Source: Ulota crispa (Eukaryota; Streptophyta; Bryopsida; Orthotrichales; Orthotrichaceae). Taken from it: 64,000 nt of DNA. Positions 1 through 9,984 of this stretch are shown piece by piece; position 1 is the first letter of the stretch, and each line of letters begins with the position of its first letter. The notes beneath the pieces were generated by a model. It was not told the DNA's origin. It saw only the letters and a program-made list of their open reading frames with translations, and did not search any database. The DNA lies in the NCBI GenBank assembly GCA_963920765.1, contig OY987243.1:31991060-32055059 (forward strand). Reading direction: 5' to 3'. Made by a program: the position numbers and the translations under genes.

Positions 1-3000
1 TACTCCTGAGAAAGTTGAAGAGGAAGGCATGCTAGAGAAGGTCGGAGACGATGCGGTTGTTGTGCACATCCACTTGGGAATGTCGGGATCCTTTCGCATG
101 TACAAGTGTCCTGGTAACCACTTTCGCCGTGTGCTTCTATGCTGGTTAATTCTCAAGCTATGCCAAAATCCTCTTCTTCTCATTCATTGAGACACTCATT
201 GACATTGTAAGGTTTCAACTGTGTAATAATGTGGATGTGGTCAATGTTTGTTGTTTCTCCATTTTTCAGGGCCAGTGCCAAGAGACGCTACACGATTATG
301 CCTTTACAATGAAGAACTAGGTGTTGAAGCTCATTTGAGTGCAACAGTGTGTGACTATGGCAACATTGAGCTTTATCGGTATGTTAGTTCTCTCCAATTG
401 GTTGATGTCTACAAGGATTTGAGCTCACGAGAATCTACCAGTATTTCATTTTTTCCAAATTGTGCAAAACATAATCCTGACAGGGCCCAAGTCTATATTA
501 CCAGAAGCAGTGAACAACATTTTATGTGTTAGTCAAAGTAACAAATAATACTGATAAAAAAGAAGAAGTCCTCATATGACATCAAAATTGTTAAACAAAA
601 CATGCCCAATCTGTGCCTCTTATTCCTCTAGGGTCTAGAGGCTGCATGAAAGGGGCGAGGGAGGGTCAAGTTGTATCTGTTTTTAATATTTTTGCTATTG
701 TTTCATGTTTTGGTGCAAATGATGTTGCAGGAAAAAGATAATGCAATTGGGCCCAGATCCTTTACGAGAGGATGCTGACAAGGAGCTCCTATGGGCGAGT
801 ATGCAGGCATTTTAGCTCAAAACCACGACCCTAAATTTGTGCATATACGCTGTAGTGTCATCTGAAAAGGTCCTTTACTTAACATCTTGAACGGGATTTT
901 TAGTAAAAGTAGACCTTTGCAAGGTGTTTTAGACAACATCGTGAAGAAAACCTTTTGCATATAAATTCATGGAGAGAGTTTCTTCTTCAAGTGTCACACT
1001 TTCTTGCAATCTCTCTTTCTGGTGGATCTTCAAAGCATCTGACGAATGAGTTTGGGACAGAAAACGAAGAAGAGCGTTGGTGCTGTTTTGATGGATCAGT
1101 CACTTGTTGCGGGGATTGGCAATATCTACAGAGCAGGTGTGAAAGTCTTTACATTTTACCTCAAAATATCTCCATTAGATTGACAAAAGTCCTTATTATG
1201 TTAAGTTAATAGGTGTTAGATGCAAACAGTCCTCAATTTGATGTATCGTATATAGTGTTGCTTACTGTTAGTTTGATGTGATAGCAGCAACCCTAATATA
1301 AACATGATCGACTTTTGAGTTTTTTTTTCTTGTGTCTGCAAACCGCAGAAATATTATTTGTGGTGGGTCTCCATCCAGACATGCCAGCGAATACAGTATC
1401 CCGTAAGGCATTCGAGTTTTTGTGGGAACAGGTGCCTTTCTTTTTACTGTATTTTTTCTCAGCCCGGATACGTCAATGTTCCAATGTTGCAAGGGGAGGT
1501 GTTAGCCGGGGGTTTTTAAGCAGTGCTGTCCAGCATTTATTTCTTCTCCGCCCGTGTGTAACCTTCGAACTCCACGTGTCATGGCTGGACAGTCAGTACG
1601 GCAGATGGAAATTGGAGTAGAAGTGGGCAACATCATTACTGTATTACCTGAAGATGCAGGTGCGTTTTGTAAGATGGCTCCGTTGCTAGCCCTGTTGCAA
1701 ATGAGTGGTAAGGTAGGAGCATCCAATACAAGTAGTGTACCTAATAACGTCACTCTCTACACAAGCGGTCATTCGAGAACTTAATCCTTTAATGGCAAGG
1801 CGACCAGAAAATGGTCAATTTTTAAGTGTATTTTCAAAACCCTTGCCGTTAAAAGGTTAAACCTAGGGAGACCATAGATAGCTTATTGTTGTTGCCCAAA
1901 ACGATAAGCTATCTATGACATATCTAGATTTAAGTTCTAGAATGATCACCATGTGTAGAGAGTGATGCCATTAGGTACATTGTTGGTATTGGGTGCTCCT
2001 ACCGTACCAGCCTTTATAGAATGTCCAAGCAAGGATAAAAAAGAAAGAGAAAACGTTTTCTCTAACAGTCAAACTTATAAGGACCTTTCAAAACTGTAAA
2101 TTTTTTCCTCTCTAGTTTGTTACCCTCTTTGGAGTTTTCCAAACGATTTATTTGAACTTGTAAAGCACTACTTTGGGGTGAACACAATGTCAATAAAAAG
2201 TTTGTTTTAAACGGACGTGGCAGGCAAACCTCTTCCGAAGAAGGGTGCAGCAAATCGAAAACTGCGTTACGTATACAATCAGAAGGAATGTGGGAAGTGT
2301 GGTGGGAGTATCAAAGCCTGGACCATGGCGCAGAGGTAATTGAACCTGTAATTAATAAGTCTTCTGACAGGATTCTTATCTCAGTATTCTGGTTATCTAC
2401 GGTCTTGTTGAAAGGGTGCGTAAAGCTCGCTTTGTCTATTTTGGGAAAAAAAAACTATATATACCCTTGAAATCTGACATGTTCGTATAGATACCCCTGG
2501 TTTTTCAGAAATTGCACAAACTTGGATCATAATATTCAGGCGTTTGTTCTATTGTGTATGCCAGTTCTTTCTCATTTGTGCGCATGCTGCTCCATTTTCA
2601 TTCTATTGCACTCTTTTCTTTAACGTTGGTCCTGAAAGAAATTAGTGTGCATAACAAAACAAATGCTTGAAAATTATGGTCCAAGGGTATTTGTGCAATT
2701 TTTGAGAATCCAGGGGTGTACCTATACAAATATGGCAAACTTCAGGGGTATTCATAAAATTTTCCCTTCTATTTTTATTCTATGTTTGTTCCAGGGTATG
2801 TCCGGCTATACTGTCCAGCAGGAAGTATTGTGCCAAGGTAGGTAAACAATGATTTTTTTTGTTTAGTTTCGGTGGTTGTGCAATTGCAGAACTGTATATG
2901 CTTGCGAAGCATGTCAACCGCCGCCCCTTCCAAACACCACCGGAAGAGAAAGGGTAGTGAGGAAGACCATGGTGGACGACACTGCTTCTGGCTCAGCAGA

Positions 3001-3925
3001 AAGTGGTGAAGATGGTGCAATATCTGAAACGAAGACTCGGTTACCGAGGTACACAGAAACCTTTTCCAATGGCTTTTTATAATGCAAAATTTCTAAATTT
3101 AATGTTCATTGGTGTATGAGAGCAAGTTGTTACCACGCCAGAGTGTAACAATAAGAAAACATGCCTAATTCCCTTTTTATCTGGACATTCTTTGGGCATC
3201 TTGTGTGGCACATGAAATATGAGATGGAAATGAGAAAATAAACTTTCTTCTGGACACCACGCCTTTGCTTGTTTCAATCTAATTTCTCCGGGTCACAAAA
3301 TAATTACTATGACATCGTTTGAGTGTTTGACAAGTGTACTACAATCAATGACAAGATTATGTAGGATCTTTCAAATTGATAGTTCAGGATGGGGTTGTAT
3401 ATCCTTAGCTTTTCGCACTTTTTCAACATTTTCTCAAGCAACTTGTTATGGTGACAGAGGAGAATGGATATACGGGCTGTTGAAGTTTGAATTGCTGAAC
3501 CTAGTATGGTGAGTCGTTGCAGGAAGAGGGTAGCGAAAGGTGGCAGAGTGTCGGTACACCAGGCTTACAAGACTCCGCAGGAACTGCCTGAATCTCTTGT
3601 GCCTCCTGATGTGAAGGAGTTCCATGAGCGGTTTGGCGAAGATGGCCGAAGTCTCCAGGAGTTTCGTCAGCCCATGCAGAAAAATGTGCAGAAAAATGCT
3701 GATGACAAAACCAGCATTCAGTACTCCAGAAGAAGAGGAAGCAGGGGCACTGACCAGGCTGAGTCATTGGTAAAGGACACGGCCAAAGGCAGCGCTAATT
3801 CTTCAGAAAAGCCACCAACAGAGCGGCGCAGTACCCGTCTCAGGACGCAAGCTGTGGCACCGATGGACCCAAGTGCTACCCCACTAGGCTTCAGGGTTCG
3901 TAAAAAGAGGTCTACCTTGAAGTAG
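1..3925 (+). CDS. Fpg/Nei-family DNA glycosylase (5' end outside window), 9 exons visible
   Basis: Base-excision-repair DNA glycosylase/AP lyase of the formamidopyrimidine/endonuclease VIII family. Exons: 1-113, 270-378, 731-806, 1061-1136, 1349-1431, 1593-1659, 2224-2335, 2890-3048, 3523-3925; phases agree throughout (about 398 codons visible). Visible signatures are HLGMSG near the start, LGPDPLREDADKEL, the H2TH-region block LMDQSLVAGIGNIYRAE, then a C-terminal zinc finger CGKC...CEAC with C-x2-C-x16-C-x2-C spacing, which forms only when exons 7 and 8 are joined. After the finger comes a basic, low-complexity tail of about 175 residues ending in RKKRSTLK. The catalytic N-terminal Pro/Glu lies before the window. 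The exon 3 donor appears to be GC (CAG|GC at 807), which is less certain. Introns 6 and 7 each carry a foldback element. A possible poly(A) signal AATAAA is at 4538-4543. Family assignment is firm; substrate is not inferable. Confidence 0.88.
1707..2008. mobile_element. Foldback/MITE-like element in glycosylase intron 6 (family F3)
   Basis: The left arm GGTAAGGTAGGAGCATCCAA is mirrored by the reverse complement of GGGTGCTCCTACCGTACC at the right end. Inverted similarity continues inward for about 80 bp (CACTCTCTACACA and CATTC..GAACTTAA blocks on both arms). An inner hairpin of CATAGATAGCTTAT and ATAAGCTATCTATG flanks about 20 bp. No ORF. It lies wholly inside an intron whose exons keep their frame. 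Confidence 0.75.
2443..2767. mobile_element. Foldback MITE (family F5) in glycosylase intron 7
   Basis: The ends are GGGAAAA and TTTTCCCT. The inner arms carry ATAGATACCCCTGG..TTTTTCAGAAATTGCACAAA against the inverse block (TTTGTGCAATTTTTGAGAAT, CAGGGGT). It is flanked by TCTATTTT on both sides (2435-2442 and 2768-2775), an apparent 8-bp target-site duplication. Related copies lie at 20974-21265 and 57094-57399. The duplication length would suit a hAT-type transposase (inference). Confidence 0.8.
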
Positions 3926-5286
3926 GCCAGTCAGTCTTTGGTTGCATTTTAAATCCATGGTCGTCTCAGAGCTTCTCGGTCGTCATCGTTATGTTGGCAG
4001 AGAGCTCACCCTCGAGGTGTTCTAGAAAACCTCGCTGCATTGAAATTGGTCATAAATTATCTGTCACGGTAGGGTTGGTTTTCCAAAACACCTCATGGAG
4101 GGAGAGAGGCAAGGAGTGTTGTACGCTTTTGAGTTGTCTCACGATTGATGCACTCTTGTCGTGTTTCCTCAGGGAAAATTGGAGTTTCCACCGCCGAGGG
4201 TCGCAAGATTATCTGTACAGAGATTTCCAACATCTGTGAGATATGACAGGCAGTCGCTGTTTTCCATTTGTAGTAGACCAGTCGAGGACTCTTCTAGCAT
4301 GGGGTCTTGTAGCATTATTGCTTCGCCTGTCCGTCGCTTCCTTCGTCCTCTCAGTAGGGCACAACCTATCGTGGCAGCTGCAGTCTTTGGTGTTGGTGCT
4401 CTTGCTCTTCGGGGCTGTTGTACATCTGGTGCCATAATGTAACTGTGCATCACAGAAAGAAATGTATCACCCATTTTCTCACGCTCGTAGCCAGTTGTTG
4501 AAGCTAATCTGCAATGTTTCGAAGGATTTGCGTGACAAATAAAAGAAGCTGCTTTTTGGAGTCGAAGTTCCGTTTTCCTTACAGTGAACATTTTCTTAGG
4601 ACTTTGAGTTGGCAAACCTTTTTTCACAAGAAATCATAAAAACAGTTTAAAGAACAGTGAGACAAACTCAAACAATGGAAAGTTCAGGGTTTTAGGGTTT
4701 ACAGGCTTTTTTCTTCATGGCTGGGTGTGCATTTGGAGGATAGTACTGGTCTTGGCTGAAGGTTTAGGCGCTGGGTAGAATTTGGGTCCCCTTATTCAAT
4801 TAGCCCTTCTATTTGAGGTGTCCAAGCCGTCTTTGAGGAATTGGTTCGGAAGCTTTTCTATGAACAACTGCAGCCCTTCTGAGTGTTAGATTGTTTACCT
4901 GCTGATTCAAAGCTTGGTTCCCCAAAGGTAGCTGTTTCAAACAGTGACACTAACTACTCATCCCGATAAGTTTTATATAAAGGCCTCCTGTAAGATCCTG
5001 GTTTCCAGTTCTCTTCAGTTTCTGTTAAAATTATTATATTATTGCTATAAGTACTTCATTGTGGTTGGCAATCAAGAACAAGACAATCACCATACAGTAC
5101 CAAATAGTTGAGACATGAACATCTTCCCCACCTCCCTTGCTCGGCAAAAAGAATTTTGATGTCAACCGAAATCTGATATAATTTCATGTTTTTAACATGC
5201 CAACTCACTTCGCCTCAAGTTCAGTATACTTCACCGGATGATGCAGTTACTCCAAACTCGAGTCAAATAAAAATGACTGACGACAG
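3926..5286. other. Intergenic region between two convergent genes
   Basis: Holds the probable 3' UTR of the glycosylase (AATAAA at 4538-4543). An open reading stretch at 4243-4437 encodes a very hydrophobic peptide, but it has no recognisable homology or convincing splice context. From about 4640 to 5286 I see no gene; this should include the 3' UTR of the minus-strand glycosidase gene. Confidence 0.5.
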
Positions 5287-8200
5287 TCATGACCCCTCCA
5301 CTAACTCTGCAGTAGCAACGGCAATTTGTGATCCTACCCGAGCATTGTTTTTAATCAATGCAATATCTGAAATGGGAGTCAAGGGAACTCAACACAAAAA
5401 CCGTGAGTATTGCTTGTTACAGAAACTGAGAATGCACAACTGGAAGAAAAATAAAAAACAAAACAGAGCATCAAATCTCTTTCTATTTGTTGATGGATAC
5501 TTGCAGCCAATGAAGCACCTCCAGTCAGCTCATTGACACGATGCAGTACATAAGGAGTTACTGCAGCCCCAGTCATGTTTTTCTGCCTGCGTTCATACCA
5601 GAAAGGCATGTGTCAGTCAGTGGAAAAGATCGTCCTCAAGCCCTCTCATAACCTGATACTCGTGTGTATTGGTTTATTACTCAAACTTAAGCAATTACGA
5701 ACAAAAACAGTTATCTAGAAATAACAATGGTCAATTATCAGGTAGCCAACAACTGTCAATAGAGCTGCTCAATCCTGAGTTGCGGATAGAATTTTTTTTG
5801 GAAGCATTGAAAGCATCACCAAATAATACCTGAATTTTCCTTAACTGGACCAGAAATGGAACAAAAATCACAACTATGACTCAGTAAACGAGAGTTTAAG
5901 TGCCTTTTACCAAAATATTCAACACTTTCACAATGATTAAAGGTACAGAGATATCTCAAATTGAACAAACTCTTTACTAGTTTGTTAAGTCTTAAGGTTC
6001 TAATGGACTGCGAAAGTTCAGAAATAGCCTGAAGGTCAGTGACACTTTGACCAGGACGATATTTGATAACCTGATGCCTTTTATATAACAGAATGCAATT
6101 GCTATTTCCAGCCAAAAACTCACTTTATTTCTTTCAAGGAGTTCTGAATGGCAGCCTCCACAGACTCAGCTGCAGCTGCGTAGTGGGCTGGAACAGGAAC
6201 GGCTACAAGGATACCGCTTTGTAGACCCATACTCAAATTCGCTGCTGTAGCACAGAAGAAAACCAAGCGACATGAACTACGATTTTGTCAATAAACCAAG
6301 TATCTTGCACGGGGAATAACAGTCTGCAAAACGTGATTTCTCATTTGTTCAAAAAACCATCTGAAACAGTTCTTTGAACCCATTCATTAAATTTCTCTAC
6401 TCTATTACAAGAAATTTGACTACCAATTGAAGAAATGTCAATGAAAAAGCAACGACAGATTTACCAGTTACTGCAGCACATTCTTCTGGTGTATCCAACC
6501 GAGATGGTGCCTGAACCATATACAGGTTGGACTCAGAAATGGTTCAATTCTACCACCAGCAAGTGAGCAACTGTTGAAAAACATGAGCACTACTTAGCTC
6601 ACGGTGCACACCGGCCAGATTATAGATGAGGCATATTGAATTTGTTGCACAAAATTTTATGAGGATGATGTTTTTACCTTGCAGCCACTTCTGGGAGTGA
6701 AGAAAGCTGGAAATTCATCACTTCCATAGGCAATCACTGTCACTCCTTGAGTTTCCTGCATGACACTTTCCCGCTTCAGAAGCATGCGCTGCAGATAAAT
6801 ATCTACGCAACTATTTTGCAGCAAATGCAGGAGCAGTGAAAAGGTTGATGGAGCATACTAGATACTCAAGCGTTCTTGGGATGTCAAGTATAGATTTGAC
6901 GCCAGCACACACGACGGTAACAGCTGTTCGCCCAAGTTCAGTTAAATCTGAGGACACATCCATGGCTGCAAAATCACCACGTCATTATCAATACTGGCTC
7001 AACAAAACATCCCGATGTTTGCAGCTCCACACATGAAACAGTAGCAGAAGAGTAACACTGCTTGAGTTAAACAACTACCAAGCTGCAGAAAGTGGCTCAA
7101 AAAACTCACTTGTTTCACCCTCCCGATGAACGCCCCCAATGCCACCCGTCACGAAAACACTGATGCCCACCTACAAGCAGTCATGAAAAGGGAAAAAATA
7201 AACATAAGACTAGAGCTGATGATCTAATAGAATTTCACTTTGAAAATTCCAGAACGCCAGACATCATCCATGACAGACATTGAGAACAAAGGAACTGGAA
7301 AGCAGGCACCCAACACAATAGACAGAGTGCTCAAGAAGAAGTGGTTTTCTGGAGATGGCGGCTTACTTTAGCAGCGAAAAACATGGTGGCAGATACCGTG
7401 GTCGCCCCAGTCAGTTTTCTCGCAATCTGCAACCGTGACCACAGCCTCAGCTTGTATGACCAAAACAACAGAAAAGGTAAGACTGCAGAAAGGTGTATTT
7501 ACAGATAATGACCCTCACAAACTAGCACCCAAGAACTCACAACATGGGCAATATCTCTACGAGCTGTTTTTATTGCGCTTGTCCCAAGTTGCGCAAGCTT
7601 TTGCAATTCACCCTCCTCTAAACCTGCCACCAACACCATCACTTGCCGTTACACATAAGCACACCAGTAGAAAGGAAAACATGCAAGAAAACAATAACAA
7701 AGGGACATAATCAAATTAACAAAAGAGAATTGATTGAGATAACAGGCGAACTAGCAAAAATTCGATGGCAAGTACGAGAAAATGCACGTTAGGTTCGAGG
7801 TGGTACCAATGCAAGGGACGCCGTCAACGATCGCTATAGTAGCTGGTACAGCACCACTCTCTCGCACAATAGCTTCCACTTCCTTTGCAGTTTCAAAGTT
7901 CAGTGGAAACGGCATACCTGCATAACAATATGTTCAACACTCAGCACAAAGACAAAGGCCTTTCTCTTGTGATTATAAAATCCTCAAGACCTTTATACTC
8001 AAAAACTTGTCAAAATCATGAAAAACAGGTTCAAGACGATTCAGGTTTACGATTTTTATGCGCTTTGGCGATGTCACAGGCTCATAAAACGTACCGTGAG
8101 ATATAATGGTTGATTCTAGTGCAACTACAGGGAGACCTCTCTCCAGAGCTTCTCTCACATCCGCTTTGATTCGTAATCCTCCGTCGTCATTCGCTGGAGT

Positions 8201-9167
8201 ACTTACCTGCTGTAAAGAGAACAGGATCTTTTAGGGTTTCATGATATCACGATTCCGATGAAAAAAAAGCCTGAAAGGCGCAAACATCTTACCATAAATG
8301 GATTTGACGCTGAACACAGAGCTGGTGATAAATGACGAGCGATGGTGGCCACTCGGGTCCGAGCCTTCCTGGAGCCACCGCTCCACTCCATTGCTAGTGC
8401 CGCTGGCGGAAAGCCTGCTACTGAAACCTGAAAATACAACGATAACTTTTTGAAGAAAGAGCTTCGTGTGAATTGTTAATATAAACAGTTGGCTGCATTG
8501 CCAACATTCTGCTCTCAGCTCTTCAAACTTCTTGTCGGTTCGAATTAAATCAAGCGGGAAGACGGAGATAATACATCAACATTTACGACCTAAACGAATT
8601 GCTAACTCCACTTCGTAATGCAAGTTTAAAATAACAATTGTGTTGGAAATGCTGATAAAAACGTTACACTGAATCTGATACCTTCGAATTTAACTTTTTG
8701 GGTTTGGGGGAAAACAAAGTGGGACACTCTTTTTTCCTACTAAAATTGCAACTTCTATGTAAGGGTGTATTTCAAATTACTGATGTTATGTCTGTGATCC
8801 ACACTTACTATAATACCATAAATATTGGCCATATATAATAGTTGTGGTAAAATAGTCAGAAGGGTGTGGTACAAATATTAATTTCTTTGATTAGATGATG
8901 AACTTTCAATAGAAGGGTTTTCACTACCCAAGGCGCGATTTCAATAGAAAACACAAGCCTCCATGGTAACACCTTCGTTTGAAAAAGAAAGATTCCACAC
9001 CGAAAACTCCAATGCTGCCGAGTGAAATCAAGCTGATGCAAACGGAAATTCTAGAATATAAATCGTAATTAGAACAAGAGGAGTGCTCTGCCTACCTTTG
9101 CAATTGTAGACGATGATGACTGACGAGGGGAGACTGCGCTGACGGAGTGTCCGAGGAGGCAGCTCAT
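5287..9167 (-). CDS. PUMY: Pseudouridine-5'-phosphate glycosidase, complete 13-exon gene
   Basis: Reversibly cleaves pseudouridine 5'-phosphate to uracil and ribose 5-phosphate (PsuG/IndA family); in Arabidopsis this step is peroxisomal. Exons on the minus strand, in transcript order: 9167-9096, 8427-8293, 8209-8095, 7917-7807, 7623-7541, 7426-7367, 7170-7110, 6965-6859, 6755-6678, 6510-6465, 6244-6124, 5586-5501, 5366-5287; sum 1155 nt, 384 residues, all phases consistent. Hallmarks: [16 protein letters not shown] (Glu101), AIKTARRD (Lys163), [31 protein letters not shown] (Lys236, matching the Schiff-base lysine of E. coli PsuG), NIALIKNNA near the C-terminus. The exon 1 start gives a Ser-rich leader. 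An in-frame Met37 at 8391 would put R-V-x5-H-L (a PTS2 form) 13 residues from the N-terminus. Divergent from the DUF455 gene. Confidence 0.93.
8329..8391 (-). promoter_or_regulatory. Alternative start with PTS2 peroxisomal targeting motif
   Basis: Met37 of the long glycosidase form (codon 8391-8389) is followed by RVATIARHL, matching the PTS2 consensus R-[ILVQ]-x5-H-L, and then SP. From this Met the motif is at residues 13-21, a typical PTS2 position; from the exon 1 Met it is at 49-57 behind a Ser-rich leader. Which start is used cannot be seen from the sequence. Confidence 0.6.
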
Positions 9168-9984
9168 CGTTCATAAACGCGTGCTTGCATTGCTGAGCAA
9201 GTTAGTGCAGCTTGCAACTGGAGCGTCGGGTATATGCACGTCAACCTCCCTCTTTAATATGCTAAGCCGAGTGTGGTACTCGGGGTATATGAAAGTTGCC
9301 GGATACGAAAGGGTATCAATATGTGCCCTTGTAATTCAACTCCGTTTCAATACCTGATGCCAGGGCCACACAGGCTCAGAACCGGCTTTTTGAAACGGAT
9401 GAAGAGTAACTTGTATTTTTGGAAAATTAAGGGACAATCACTTTTTTTATTTACTGTTCAGTCAAAAAATAACTTCTCCATCATTATAGGGCAAGAGGTT
9501 TGAGACGCCAGTTTGGGAACTCTCAGAATTGACATTTTTAAACAAACCAAAAAAGTGGGCCCTCAAAAGTTAAAGAATCTGCTTTTACTGAAATCAATAA
9601 CTCTGACACTTGTTTTTCACAAATAGACGTTTTGAAACGCCATTTTTGATCTGTGTGGCCCAACGTATTTCTCCTGGCAAAATTTTGCCACTACAAATTC
9701 TTTCCCTCCCAATTTTGTCCAATCTCAACATGACACCGCATGGTCCTCAGTCACTCAGAAAACGCCTTGACCAGATGGACGGCCCGGATGTGACTAGCCG
9801 GTCCGGCAGCATCTTCATCTCCGACTTCGCCTTTTCCGAGTCGCCGCTCGCTCGAACACACGATTCTCTCGAATGTACGCACACCGATGTCATCGTCGGG
9901 GCAACAAAACCGGCAACGATTTCTGCGGACGCGTCCCATCAAATCCTGTACATTTTAACTTGATCCATTCACGCCGACTCTTCG
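9168..9984. promoter_or_regulatory. Shared divergent promoter region (glycosidase / DUF455 gene)
   Basis: About 820 bp separate the two start codons, so both promoters and 5' UTRs should be here. No clear TATA box was assigned. Most of its middle is a decayed inverted-repeat element (9366-9672). An in-frame stop just upstream of 9985 supports that ATG as the DUF455 start. Confidence 0.5.
9366..9672. repeat. Decayed inverted-repeat element in the divergent promoter
   Basis: The left end GGGCCACACAGGCTCAGAAC followed by TTTTTGAAACG is mirrored by CGTTTTGAAACGCC... ATCTGTGTGGCCCA at the right end. Arms are about 45 bp with mismatches and some indels. No ORF. Looks like an old MITE. Confidence 0.5.

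Noticed and set aside
2795-2837. 43-nt segment with splice-like borders between glycosylase exons 7 and 8
   Set aside because: Including it shifts the frame and destroys the C-x2-C-x16-C-x2-C finger; skipping it restores the finger exactly. At most a cryptic exon.
4243-4437. Hydrophobic 64-codon ORF after the glycosylase gene
   Set aside because: No recognisable homology, and it lies in the probable 3' UTR ahead of an AATAAA signal.
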